Positions 47,232 to 59,688 are shown, counted from the stretch's first letter. The stretch is DNA of 64,000 nucleotides from Anisodus tanguticus (GCA_034509755.1 CM067552.1:12557001-12621000); one strand, 5' to 3'. A program made the numbers and translations. Notes: generated by a model from the letters alone, not told the origin.

Positions 47232-48803
47232 GTAGTCTTTTTCCAAGGATGAAGGTCATCTCAACTGTTAAATCAGTTAGATGTAAAGAATGTCTTCTTA
47301 CATGGTGATCTCAAGGAGACAGTCTATATGCATCAGCCCTTGGAGTTTAGGAACATCGAATGTTGAAAGCCAGAGTAAGGCAGTTCTTTCTATCAAGTTG
47401 ATCCTAGATATCCTCATCATGTCTGTTATTGAAGAATTCCTTGTATGGGCTTAAGCAGTCCCCACGGGCTTGGTATAAGAGGTTTGTTGACTATGTTTTG
47501 ACTATTGGGTTCTCTCACAGCAGGTCTGATAATTCATTGTTCATATATCGTCGTGGTTCGTCCTTGGCTTATATATTATTGTATGTGGATGATATTATCT
47601 TGACTGCCTCTTCTGACTATGCTCAGTTCTGAGTTTGCTATGAAAGACTTAGGGCCCTTGAGTTACTTTTTGGGGATTGTCGTCACTCGTCATGCAGATG
47701 GGTTGTTCTTATCCTAGAGTAAGTATGCAGTTGAGATCATTGAGAGGGCTGGGATGTAATCATGTAAGTCCACTTCCACTCCAGTTGATACTAAACCCAA
47801 GTTAGGTGCTGCGGCTGGCTCACCTTATGAGGATCTCACCCGCTATCGCAGTCTTGCAGGGGCCTTTCGGTATCTTACATTCACGAGACCAGATATTACG
47901 TATGTCGTACAACATGTGTGTTTGTTTATGCATGATCCCAGGGTTGAGCACATGAATGCGCTCAAACGCATTATTCGGTACATTCAGGGGACACTTGACT
48001 ATGACTTATAATTATATCCTTCGTCAATGTCTACACTCGTCTCGTATACATATGTTGATTGGGGTGACTGTTCGGACACCAGAAGGTGTACGTCTGGATA
48101 TTGTATGTTTCTTGGTAATAACTTGGTCTCCTGGTCTACAAAGCGTCAGTCGACTTTATCACACTCTAGTGTTGAGGCTGAGTATCGAGTGGTAGCCAAT
48201 GTGGTCTCTGAATCCTGTTGGTTACGTAATCTTCTATTAGAGCTTCATTGTCCTATTCAGAAAGCTACCTTGGTTTATTGTGATAATGTTAGTGCCATCT
48301 ACCTTTCTGGTAATCTGGTTCAGCACCAGCGGACTAAACACATCGAGATGGACATTCACTTTGTTCACGAAAAGGTAGCTCGTGGACAAGTACGTGTCTG
48401 CCATGTCCCTTCCAGGTATCAAATTGCGAACACTATTTACCAAAGGTCTTCCGGCAGTACTCTTTGAAGATTTTAGGGACAGTCTCAGCGTATGAAGACC
48501 GCCCACTATGACTGCAGGTGTGTGTTAAATATATATATGATATACAATATATCATATGTATATTGGTTATCGTGATTGGTCTCGTTTTGTTGTACATATG
48601 AAGGTCACGAATTGTACATATTAGTTTAGGTAATATTTGGGTGTAATTAGTATTGTATATTTACCATAATTGTATAGTTAGTGTTCAAGTAGAATAAGGT
48701 TTTAGGAGTAGAATAGGAATATGATTCTCCTATTATAGAAAGATGTAAATTGTATATATACTCTTTCAATTAATGAAAATAATCAAGGAGATTATTTCTT
48801 TCA
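47230..48803 (+). mobile_element. 5'-truncated Ty1/copia element E6
   Basis: Begins inside reverse transcriptase (QLDVKNVFLHGDLKETVYMHQ, read near 47271-47333) and continues to RNase H (YCDNVSAIYLSGN near 48278-48315). The purine tract and 3' LTR 48523-48803 follow. Same family as E1 and E8. An extra stretch of about 55 bp interrupts the reverse transcriptase near 47350-47405. Frameshift near 47630 and stops (for example 47715) kill the frame. Confidence 0.92.
48523..48803 (+). repeat. 3' LTR of E6
   Basis: 281 bp, TGTTAAATATAT to TTTCTTTCA. Lacks the long GTGATATACAC palindrome seen in E8. Confidence 0.9.
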
Positions 48804-49078
48804 TCAACAAAGAAATAAATTTAAAGGTGGATATAGTAAACATTGAGGTTCGTTAGCGTGATAGGGTTATAATCGGGCCAATTTACCAACCGTGAATATA
48901 TTTTTATCCTATTTCTCTTATTTCAAGGGCATTGTTGAACCAAAAATCAAATAAAGGATATTTTTAATTTATTTCAAATATTTCAGAATCATTTTTGACC
49001 ATTTACCGATAATAATAATAATAATAATAATAATAATATTAATAACAACAATAATAACACTAATAATAATAGTAACAA
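48804..49078. other. spacer with (ATA)n microsatellite
   Basis: Non-coding; an AAT/ATA trinucleotide run at about 49009-49070 abuts E7. Confidence 0.7.
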
Positions 49079-49319
49079 TGTTAGGAGCTCACAAGCTCTA
49101 TCAATGGAGATGAACAAAGATGAAGCACATGTCTATCTAGAGAGAGAAGAGAGAAAGCAATAGAGTGGGAAAATATCTTCTTCATTCAACTCTAACTTCC
49201 ACTGAGTAAGAATACAAGTATATATACAGAGCTACTGCTATTAATATGTTAACCGACCTATGCTAGCTGTCAATAACTAACTAACTAATTACAATCATGA
49301 TCAGTCTACTATTCTAACA
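49079..49319 (-). repeat. 3' LTR of E7
   Basis: Matches 53917-53995 over its first 79 bp with a few substitutions and a small indel. Purine tract GAGGGGGAG (minus strand, near 49350) lies about 30 bp inside. Confidence 0.88.
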
Positions 49320-49629
49320 AACTAATGCCATTTCAGCTCCCCTCAATACTCCCCCTCAAGCTAGGCAACATGAAAAAATTGAAAACTCCCAGCTTGAACA
49401 ATAAGAAGTCATGTTTTGCACGATTCAAACCTTTAGTGAATATGTCTGCTAGCTGCATATCAGATTTCACAAATGCAGTCTCCACCATACCTTCTTGAAG
49501 TTTTTCTCTAATAAGATGACAATCAATCTCAATATGTTTTGTACGCTAATGAAATATTGAGTTTGCTGCAATTTTCAATGCAGCTTTGTTATCACAATAA
49601 AGCTTCACCGGTAAATGCATCTTAAACTT

Positions 49630-52600
49630 CAACTCATCAAACAACTATACAAGCCAAACAGTCTCTGCTCCTGCACTAGCTATGCTCTTATATTCTACTT
49701 CAGCTGAGCTTCTAGTTATGACACTTTGCTTCTTTGATTTCCAAGATATGAAAGAGTTACCAAGCTTGACAACAAATCCACTCACTGATTTTCTAGTCAT
49801 TGGGCATGTGACCCAGTCTGCATCACAATATACTTCTAAGTCATGTGAGACTTGAGAAGACAGTAATATGCCATGGCCAAGAGAATTTTTCAGATACTTG
49901 ACTACTTTCAATGTTGTCTCCATGTGTGACTTCTTAGGCATGTGCATAAATTGGCTCAAATTCTGCACTGCATAAGCTATATCAGGTCTAGTCAAGGTAA
50001 GGTACAATAACCTCCCTGCCAACCTCTGATAACTAGTAACATCCACTAATGAATCAACAACTGAAATTGTATCTACTGCTGGGGTAGGAGAAGTCTTGTC
50101 AAACTCTCAACCTTTGATTTACCTCTAATGGTGTCCTTACATGCTTAGCACCACTAAAGCCAAGATCAGCAATGAGATCAAGTGTAAACTTTCTTTGACA
50201 TACAGAAATGTCCTCCTTATTCCTGGCAATTTCAAGACCAAGCAAATACTTCATCTCCCTCATATCATTGATCTTGAAATGATGGTGTAAAAGTGACTTA
50301 GCTTCCTGAACCAACGCAGCAGATGACCCTGTGATTAAGAGATCATCAACATAGACTAAGATAAGCACAGTATCACCAACAACCTTCTTGGTAAAAAGTG
50401 AGTAATCATAGTGACTCGGTTGATTCCATTGTCTTAAGGCCTGTTTAAGACCATACAGAGATTTCTGCAATTTACAAACTTTATGATGCTCCCCCTCTTT
50501 GACATAACTAGGAGGTTGAACCATAAACACATCCTCCACTAAGTCACCTTGCAATAAGGCATTAAAATATCCATTTGATGGATAGACCATATATGCATAG
50601 CAGCAAGGGAAAGATCAGCCCTGACTGTGACTATCTTCACAACTGGGAGAATGTTTCCTGATAATATAATCCCTGTTGCTAGACAAGCCTAGCTTTGTAT
50701 CTCCCTACTTGTCCCAATGCATTGTATTTGACCTTAAATACCCATTTACATCCTATAGGTCTTTTATCTACACGAAAATCAATTAAGGACCAAGTCTTGT
50801 TGTCATTCGAAGCCTGAAGCTCAAGTTGCATAACATCCACCCATTTCTTGTCATTCATAGACTCCACATAAAAATCTGGTTCTCTAATTACAGTGTAACA
50901 TTTGACAGAATCCAAGTACGCAACAGATAAGACAGCATAAGATATATAAGTTGATAATGGATAATAGCAAGAAGCGGCAGAGGGATATGATGATTAAAAA
51001 CCGGGCAAAGTAGCAGATTTGGGAACTGGAGAAACAATAGCAGACTCAGGAGTTAGAGTGCCTTCATTATGTAGCATTGGGTCCTGTATAAGAGGGATAA
51101 ATGTTGTTGAAGGTTAAGAAAAAAGTGTAGACATATCGGTAGGATCACTATCATCTATTGACCATTCATCATCAATATCCAAGGAAAAAACTCCAAGATC
51201 ATCAGTTTGAGTAGAAACAAGTTGAGGAGATTTAAAGGAAAATACATCCTCTCTGAATACAACATCTCTACTGACAAAGAAAGTTTTATGCTGAATATTA
51301 TACAACCCAAACCATTTTTAGTACTTGAGTAACCCATGTGGATAGAAGGCTCAACTCTAGGCTCAAATTTGTCACATTTGGGCCCAGTAATTGCGGCATA
51401 ACATAAAATGCCTATAATTCTCAGATGATTCAGATTGGGTCTCCTCCCATAAAACACATGAAAAGGTGACCCTCTATGAAGTACAACAATTGATAATCTA
51501 TTGATCAAGTATATAACAGTTTGAACACACAGTCCCCAAAACCTTAAAGGTATGCCACCCTAAAACCTAAGGACCCTGGCTACTTCAAGGATTTGTCTAT
51601 GTTTTCTCTCCACCACCCCATTTTGTTGGGGGTGTATGTACACAAGAACTCTGATGCACAATACCAGCATTATTAAACAAAGAATTACAATTGGAATTGC
51701 AAAATTCAGTCCCACTATCACTTCTATAAACTTTGATCTTTGCATTGAATTAAGTTTGCACAAGGGACAAGAAATACTTAAGCACAATACATACAACACT
51801 TTTCAAATGAAGAAGGAAAATCCAAACCAATCTACTATAATCATCCACTAAAGTTAAGAAATACCTATGACAACCATGAGTAGGTACTCTATAAAGACCC
51901 CATACATCTCCATGCACTAAATCAACAGGAGCAGATGATGTAGACTGGCTTAAAGGAAAATGAACATAGGACAAGTGAAGTTATTGTGAGAATTAGACTT
52001 TATCACATGAAGTTGCTTCAAACTTTGGCAGAGACATGACTTAGTCTCTTATGCCACAACATACTATCATTATTGTGCCTTACATATGTTGAAAAAGAAA
52101 GGTCTGATTTGTCAACCTATGTTTGTGTCCAGTGATACAATCCATCCTCCATGTTACCAATCTCCTTCACCTCCCAGTGTGAAGGTCCTGCATAAAATAG
52201 AAATCACAATAGAAAGACATACAATAATTCAACTCTCTTGTCAACGTTAACACAGACAACAAGTTATACTTGAAGTCTGGTACACAAAGGACATTTGCAA
52301 TGTTACCTTGCACTAATTTTAACACTCCTTCATGTGAGATAGAAGTTTTTATATAATTTGACAAGTGTACTTTCTGATGATATTATCTAGTAACAGTGGA
52401 AAGCATATTAGGATCCTTCACCATATGGTTTGTTGCACCATTATCTACAATCCATTTAGCTATAGTTTGGAGAATACCTGTTGCATTGGCTACAATGCCT
52501 CTTTCCTTGTCCTTGTCAAGTAGGTACACAATTTGGTCATACTGCTTAGGTGTGAATGCCATATTCATAACTCCTAGACTGCTCACTTGATTTGCTCCAA

Positions 52601-53777
52601 AGCTACGTGGTCGTACCATCAGTCCATAACCTGAGTACTGGTTGAAATTTTGAGTCTGTATACTTGGTCCAAAACCTCCTGCATAAAATCCACTAATGTT
52701 TTCACTACCTACATTATATTCTTGTTGTGTGTGCAAATATGGATTATGACCAAAATCACTATTGTACTGTCAGTTTTACCCCTGCATACTTTTAGAAGTA
52801 GAAGCATTATTGTTAAAAGGCCCTTGCATTCATATAGGTGTAGGAACATTTCCTAATTGCCAGTTAGTTCCTTATGCTCCCCCGGGTGCGATTGCATTAT
52901 TAACTACTATTTCATTCCTTCTTTTCCCTTTGAAATTATGTGGATAGCCTATGAGTTGATAACAATCTTCTGTTACATGCTTGTTCATCTTACAGTGTCC
53001 ACATTGAAGATTTATGTTTACATTTGATTTAGATTTCTGTGGTGCTCCTCTTGCAGTCCACAGAGCAATAATATCATTTCCATCAGTTAAAGGACTAATC
53101 TTAGTTGAAGGTATCCTTTTACTCTCATTCTTTATTATCATGACATATGCCTAATTTAGGGATGGCTCGGTAGTCTTATTCAATATTTGACGTGTAGATT
53201 GATCATGAGAATCATTCAAATCACCCAAAAAATGAAGCAATCATTGTTGCCCTAAATGTTTCACATAATCCTTTGACTTGGGGAAACAACGGTTGGGCGA
53301 GGGCACAATAACATCATACTCTGCCCATAGTTCTTTCAATTTCGTAAAATAGGTTGAAACAGAGTATGTACCTTGAGTAATTGTTGCGATATCTCTATGA
53401 AATTGAAAAAATCTCATATGATTCACCTTGTCGAAGTGTTCACGCATATCCTTCCACACCAAATGTGTGTCGGTAGCATACACAAGTCCAATAAGAAGTT
53501 GAGGAGCAGTCGTGTTCATAATCCAAGCATAAACAATCGCGTTTCATGTTTCTCAATGCTCATGGAGATTGTCATTGAACGGCGCCTTTTTGCATGTTCC
53601 TATAACAAATTCTAATTTCTTATTTGCTTGCAATGCTATACACATCAATCTTCGCCATAGACTATAATTTTTAGATCCTTTGGGTTGTACTGGGATCAAA
53701 ATCGATCCTGGAGTGTCCGATGGATGCACAAATAGTGGATGAGTGTGATCTATCTTTTCTTCCGCCATTGTTGCCAT
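49630..53777 (-). pseudogene. copia gag-pol remnant (E7)
   Basis: gag starts at ATG 53777 (MATMAEEKIDH); it is open to 53553 and again in 53519-53241. The knuckle CGHCKMNKHVTEDCYQLIGYP is near 53005-52943. Protease reads IVDNGATNHM (about 52455), Asn replacing the usual Ser/Thr/Gly after Asp. Integrase parts are VHGDVWG and LVDDYSRL (51930-51850) and QQNGVVERKHRQ (near 51620). Reverse transcriptase runs from 50915 with ILVYVDDLLI near 50355; RNase H covers 50046-49645 (YCDADW, SSAEVEYKS). Frameshifts occur at nearly every domain border. Confidence 0.9.
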
Positions 53778-53905
53778 TGTTTAACTGATCTAGAAGGTTC
53801 GAAGAAGAAATCGCAAAAGCATAAAAGAGAAAAAGAAAATGAAAGCAAAAACTTTAAATTACGAATGCGGATAAATGCGTAGAATATCCTTATTGATCAC
53901 TCCCG

Positions 53906-53916
53906 CTCTGATACCA
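53906..53916 (-). other. tRNA-Met primer-binding site of E7
   Basis: CTCTGATACCA on the plus strand is the exact complement of the canonical TGGTATCAGAG, directly inside the 5' LTR. Confidence 0.9.
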
Positions 53917-53995
53917 TGTTAGGAGCTCACAAGCTCTATCAATGGAGGTGAACAAAGATGAATCACATTTCTATCTAGAGAGAGAAAGCAACAGA
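53917..53995 (-). repeat. truncated 5' LTR of E7
   Basis: Only the first 79 bp (plus-strand order) of a 241-bp LTR remain, ending at the Tork LTR. Confidence 0.88.
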
Positions 53996-54878
53996 TGTTG
54001 GATATAATGAAGTACGAGAAGTAAATAAATATTACAAGTGTTCGAAAAGATGAACAAACAACCAATATTCAGAACTGCCGCAAACTTGTTGAGTCTTGAA
54101 TCTTGATAACCTTAAATCAAGAAACACTAAATCTGGATTCTTACAACTGTGGCTGAGTCGAGAGATGACTCTCTGTCTTTAAAACAAGATTGCCCTGTAT
54201 ATATGCTTTTACGTTAGCGGGCAATAGTCTTTCAAGATAAAACAAAAACTAATCAACACTACAAATCAAATAAGTTGATTATGATGAATAAAACGAACAC
54301 GAAATAACTTGCCGATTTAGAGAAAAAATGAAGGAAACGTTTCTGTTAATGTTACTCACTTTTAGACTGACTTTCTCTTTATTTTCGTCCTCTCTCATTT
54401 ACCTCAAATTTGTTTCAGAAGTTTATATAGTGTTTTCATAAACTGTTGGCTTTCTAGCTGCTTCCTGAAACTACAAGGATCAAATTATAAATACTAAACA
54501 GTTTGGGGTCCAAAAGATAATGTTAGAAGAAGCCTAGAAGTATAATGGGTTACCCCTTCAAACACATTTGGGTTACCCCTTAGGGTCCCAAACCCTTATG
54601 CATTTTTTAGGCTTATAAAGAGAATAATTCTTCCTTTTTCCACCGATGTGGTAGATTTGTCCCACACCATATTTTCATGCCTCAAACACCTTACTTCGTG
54701 GACCAATATCTTTTTCATTTCTTAACGAAATTTGACGATCCTTGGCCCTACGATCATCTACTCACTTAGTAGATTATGCACGTGTGAAGAAACAAAGCCT
54801 CCAACATGCGGAACCCTAGTGTTTAAGTCATTAAATATGGGTAGAAGCAACTTCCCCACCAAAGGCAAATTTGCAACA
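53996..54878 (-). repeat. solo Tork-type LTR without target duplication
   Basis: 883 bp, TGTTGGATATAATG to TTTGCAACA, homologous to the LTRs of E2 and E3. It has the GAGTCGAGAGATGACTC hairpin block, TTTAAAACAAGATTG and a TATATA motif. No Tork internal sequence adjoins. ACAGA on the left and ATTTT on the right do not match, so it is not a simple LTR-LTR recombinant of one insertion. It probably arose by recombination between two elements or with a flanking deletion. Confidence 0.85.
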
Positions 54879-54890
54879 ATTTTATCATCA

Positions 54891-55760
54891 ATTAGTGATT
54901 GTGAATAAATATACCCCTGCTATTTAGCAAAGTTGTAAGAAATATCCCTCAATCTAACGGAAGTGATACATAACAAGTCAGATGTAGAAAATGACCAATT
55001 AAATGAGACCACGTGGCCTTTATGCAATTTATTTTTGAAACCATTTTTCTTAATTAAAAGAAACTAATATTTCATTTTAAAAAAACTATACCTTGCCCGT
55101 TGACTTTTCTACTCCCGTCGGTGGCCGGAATCAATGGCATACTTATCACTCCTCCAGCACCACCGTTGCTACGCCGCTTTGACACGGAGGTCTCGTTCTC
55201 CGACCCGCCGGAAATTATCGGCCCAGATGCACTCGGGGTATAAAACCCCATTGTTTCCAGCTTAAAAACGGCGAACCCATTACTACCGTCGCATAACCAC
55301 CTCATTTTCTTTGCCGGGTAATGATTTCTGTAGCACTTCCGTTAACGTTTCAGTTTCTTTAGCGAACATATCGGGAAACCCAGACTCATTAAATGTAGAA
55401 CGATAATCCCATTGCTCCATTGTCATCAAATTATTAGAAGGCGCCATTGATACTATTTTTTCCCCAAAATTTTCACTACACAACAACTAAAAAAATGAAA
55501 CTGAGTGTTGTATAGCTCAAATTTTATGATTCGTCAGTTGTCTAGAAAATGGAACGGGCAAGTTATAGTTTTTTTTGAATGAAATATTAGTTTCTTTTAA
55601 TTAAGAAAATAGATTTAAAAATAAATTGCATAAATGTCACATGGTCGCATTTAATTGGTCATTTTGCACATATGATTTCCATGTGTCACTTCCGTTAGAT
55701 TGAGGGGTATTTCTAATAACTTTGCTAACGACAGAGATATATTTATTCACAATCACTAAT
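54891..55760. mobile_element. long inverted-repeat element carrying a gene fragment
   Basis: Arms of about 210 bp (54891-55101 and 55553-55760) are inverted copies with about 85-88 percent identity, ending inside at AACGGGCAAG. The 450-bp core is less A+T-rich and has an open reading on the minus strand. Long terminal arms around captured coding sequence resemble a Pack-MULE or foldback element. No transposase and no clear target duplication were found, so class is inferred. Confidence 0.65.
55072..55486 (-). pseudogene. captured gene fragment, unidentified product
   Basis: Two overlapping frames together read like one protein: MAPSNNLMTMEQWDYRSTFN..., then after a frameshift near 55290, LCDGSNGFAVFKLETMGFY... 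to a Ser/Gly-rich end (GGAGGVISMPL). The reading ends at a possible donor (CAAG/GTATAG) at the arm border, as if one first exon was captured. Low-complexity acidic and Ser-rich composition recalls N-termini of plant transcription factors, but I do not recognise the gene. Confidence 0.4.
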
Positions 55761-56369
55761 GTATAAAGTTGATTAATAAAATAAAGTTTTGTGCCTAAAT
55801 ACGTAAGACCCAATGTATCCACCTCCGTCAACTATTCGAAAAAAATTGAAAAGAAGGAACACACACTAATTATACATTGAATTTACAGTGTACAATTGAA
55901 GTATAATTTAATTTATACACTATATAATACAAGTATAATCAATTTATAAATATTATACATCGAGTATTCACTGATTATACATTGATTAAACATCGAGTAT
56001 GCAGTGATTATGCATTAATGGCAGTGAAAACTCCAGTCACAACTACAGCAGTAAAAGAAGAATAAGACCCTTCAATCATTTTCTTAGCCATTACCGTCAT
56101 TATTCATCGCAAAATCCTCCTTCCACCATTTTCTACCACCTGCTTCGTCATCCATTCCACCCGGAAAAAAATCATCTCCATAGAACAAACAGTACTAATT
56201 TCCATGGCAAATAACCAATTGTTGTTCGTCTAGATTCTTTTCAAACTTAGATCCTGTCTCTGGGAGGAAAGGAATATTAGAATCAACCAAAAAAAAAGGC
56301 GTATAAAGAGACAAGGAACCTATGGTTAAAAATTGTAAATGGTAGTTGCCGAATGTTTATATATGTTAA
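55761..56369. other. A+T-rich intergenic spacer
   Basis: Contains a diffuse repetition of TTATACAT(T)GA(T/G) motifs between 55870 and 56010, and no gene. GTTAA at 56365-56369 is the left duplication of E8. Confidence 0.5.
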
Positions 56370-56678
56370 TGAAAGAAATAATCCCTTGATTATTTTCATT
56401 AATGAAAGAGTATATATACAATTTACAATTTTCCATAATAGAAATTTTATTCCTATTCTACTCCCAAAACTCTATTCTAGTAGTACAAGAATCCTATAAT
56501 TATGGTAAATGTACAATACTAATTAATACAATATTTACACTAAATTATTACACAATATCTGCCCTAAACCGTGATATAGATGATGTGTATATCACCGTGT
56601 ATATCACGGACTGAACCTTTACAAAACCTTGACAAAACCGTGATATACACTAAGTGTATATCACGTGTATATTTAACA
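56370..56678 (-). repeat. 3' LTR of E8
   Basis: 309 bp, TGAAAGAAATAATC to TATTTAACA. Holds a 25-bp palindrome (56640-56664; arms GTGATATACACT and AGTGTATATCAC) close to the element-sense start. Confidence 0.93.
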
Positions 56679-56763
56679 CACATCCGCAGTCATAGCGGGC
56701 GGTCTTCGTACGCTGAGACTGTCCCTAAAATCTTCAAAAAGGACCGAGGGAAGACCTTTGGTA

Positions 56764-57265
56764 AAGATGTCGGCAATTTAACACACATCTAGATGTGTTT
56801 AGTGCGCTGGTGTTGAACAGGATTATCAGAAAGGTAGATTGCACTAACATTATCACAATAAACCAAGGTAGTTTTCTGAATAGGACAATGAAGCTCTAAC
56901 AGAAGATTACGTAACCAACACAATTTAGATCCCACATTAGCCACCCTTCGATATTCGACCTCTGCACTAGAAGGTGACAATGTAGACTGACGCTTGGCAG
57001 ACCAAGAGACCAAGTTATTACCAAGAAACATACAATAGTATGACGTGGAACGTCTGGTATCCGGACAACCACCCCAATCAACATCTGTATACGAGACAAG
57101 TATAGATGTCAAAGACGGATATAAATGTAAGTCATAATCAAGTGTTCCCTGGATGTATCGAATAATGTGTTTGAGCGCATTCATGTGTTCAACCCTAGGA
57201 TCATGCATAAACAAGCACACCTGCTGTATAGCATACGTAATATTTGGTCTCGTGAAAGTCAGATA
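56764..57265 (-). pseudogene. RNase H end of E8, with filled deletion
   Basis: Copia RNase H (YTDVDWGG, SAEVEYR, VYCDNVSAIYLSDN) is readable on the minus strand from 57220 to 56790. The last part of the domain is missing. Between GTCGGCAATT and GATGTGTTTAG about 77 bp are replaced by a copy of ATTTAACACACATC, the sequence of the LTR border at 56671-56684. Confidence 0.85.
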
Positions 57266-59688
57266 ATGTCAGAAGAAGCCCACGACCCACGACCCGTCAC
57301 CCAAGACCCAAGACCCAACCTGACTTGACAGTGCGGGCGCGCGGCGGCGACGCGCGTATGGGTCTAGCCTCGAACCCAAGCACACCTAGGTCCTCCCTCC
57401 TTCAAACACATGGGTTACCCTTGGGGTCCCAAAACCTTATCCATTTTTTAGGCTTATAAAAAGAACAATTCTTCTTTTTCTCACCGATGTAGTAGATTTG
57501 TCTCACACCATATTTCCATGCCTCAAACACCTTACTTGGTGGACTAATATCTCTTTCATTTCTTAACGAAATTTGACAATCTTTGGCCCTACGGTCATCT
57601 ACTCACTTAGTAGATTATGCACGAATGAAGAGACAAAGCCTCCAATATGCGGAACCCTAGTGTTTAAGTCATTAAATATGGGTGGACGCAACCTCCCCAC
57701 CAAAGGCAAATTTCCAACAATCCCCTCTTGAAAGAGATTTTGGTGCACACACAAGGTGCCTACTTTCAGCGAAAAGATATTGCATCAGCAGAGGTAGTTT
57801 TTGCTTTGAACCTTCCCTAGTTGAATACCATCGGACTTACTTAATGCACGGTGAACGTGATATCTTGAACCGTCAGTGTTTAGTGTAAGCTAAGACAATG
57901 ATACCAACACAATAACTCCCCTTATTCGTTTTCATTCTTATTGTTCTGTCCGTTGTGGCCGTGGACACACTTGGATTCTTAAGTGCGTTCATTTGAGGTG
58001 TCCTGTCCTCGCACTTAAATAGGTGATATCCTACAGGGTATCCTGCTACACTTCACAAGTGTTAAGAATCATTAATAGTTTCCCCAACCTTAACCTCAAT
58101 CGGTTGAGGATCGTTAAAGGTTTGGAAGCTTAACTTTTACCCACCATGCAGGTAGCACTTTAATTTCTATCGCAGAAACAACTTTGGATTCATGTTTCCT
58201 GACAGAAATCATTATTCGGAGTGCTCTTGCTTCCACCGAAGCGCTCAACTAAACCTTTTTACAGCTTAGTTTTCCCATTGAACCAAATTCTTAGGATCTC
58301 CAGTCAGTATGGCTGGGTTACCACCGCAAAGGTTCGTATTGTTTGGGTTTTAAGCACGTTCCCCTAGACAGACAAAATTCTTGATCTTCGGGTAGTCCCT
58401 TAGTTAAAGGGTCTGCTATATCCTTTGATTAGTAATCAAGGAAGTGTCACCCGTGATGATCAACTACCATACGGTCTTATGTCTCCGACAGATATGTCCA
58501 GATGCCGTCATCCGTGACCTTCCTGAAGCCTACCGACTATCCACAGTGTCTAACTGTCGAAGGCACGGGTTTCTCCCAATAAGGGATGTCCTCTAAGGAG
58601 TCGTGCAGTTACTCAACTTCTTTCATTCTTTATTTAAAGCGATAAACTCTGATTCCATCATGAATCGGCCGATGTAAGTTTGCTTAGAAGATTTTCCAAG
58701 ACCCACCTTACACATTTACTTATGGCTTTGGTGTTCTTCATATCTGATGTCCAGTTTACATCACTATGTTCTCCCAGAACCGCTGGACATCCAGAATACC
58801 ATAATTCGTAGATAAACGAATATTTCAGATATCGTCATATCTGACTTAACGCCTTCTATTGATCATTTATTAAAATAATGAGTAAACCTTAGTTCAACTG
58901 GTCTACTTTGTAGGTCGATACCAGGTCAGTTGTAGTGTGTCACATACATTGAACTATATGTGACCTGCTCATATCGCTTCTTGTATATATGTGCACCATG
59001 ATTCCAATCAGTTATATGATTCATATCCATTGGTGGCTTTAACGAGACTGTCAACTACCTCACAAATGAGTTTGGAGTTAGACCAGTCTGTTAGATGTCT
59101 TAGAAATCTCAATTCCTAGGATGTCATATGTGATACCCACGTCTTTCATATCGAGACTTTTGTTTCAATATGACTTCCACTTTCAGACTGTTGGTTTTCT
59201 AATTTTAGAGTCAATTTTTCTGTTATCAGATTCATTGTTTCTGTTTTACCTGAAACTTCCAAGACCAAAATGTAAACATTTCAGGGACCAAAATGAAAGT
59301 TCAGGAAGAAGTCCAACAGTCCAACAAACCAACTCTGATCCTCCCCTTCCAACTCTCTGATTAGGAAGGCTGTTTCAACATCCATGTCACGCAAGACTGC
59401 AATGGCCCTAGATGTTAAGCTATTCACAAGGGAACACATGTACAAGTAGCCGAGGCCTTATACTCTTCAGTAGATCCATATACTTTGTACTCACTTTTGA
59501 GTATCGACTTTCACAATCGAAAGGTTCTTTTCCCGGAGGAAGGTCAACCATTACATAAGTACGATTCTATATGATGGAATCTATTTCTCTTTGTAGCTTA
59601 TTTCCAAAGCAGCACTTCTGGAGATTACAATTCTTTGTTAATTGTCCATGGTTCATTCTCAATCATACAAGCTAGAAGGCCTGGAATA
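57266..59688 (-). mobile_element. Tork copia segment inside E8
   Basis: Starts part-way through a Tork 3' LTR (U3), runs over the LTR end (CAAATTTCCAACA at 57707-57719), the purine tract (ATCCCCTCTT) and then RNase H and reverse transcriptase remnants. It is collinear with E2 5794-7775, and stops within reverse transcriptase. It has neither its own left end nor a target duplication. All reading frames are broken. Confidence 0.88.

Larger units (their letters stand above)
49079..53995 (-). mobile_element. Ty1/copia retrotransposon E7, short LTRs, 5' LTR truncated
   Basis: 3' LTR 49079-49319 (241 bp, TGTTAGGAGCTC to ATTCTAACA). The internal region carries gag, protease, integrase, reverse transcriptase and RNase H on the minus strand. 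A perfect primer site (CTCTGATACCA, 53906-53916) is followed by the first 79 bp of the 5' LTR (53917-53995). That LTR stops abruptly at a Tork LTR and its remainder is not found later. The family differs from all other copia elements in the window. Confidence 0.93.
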
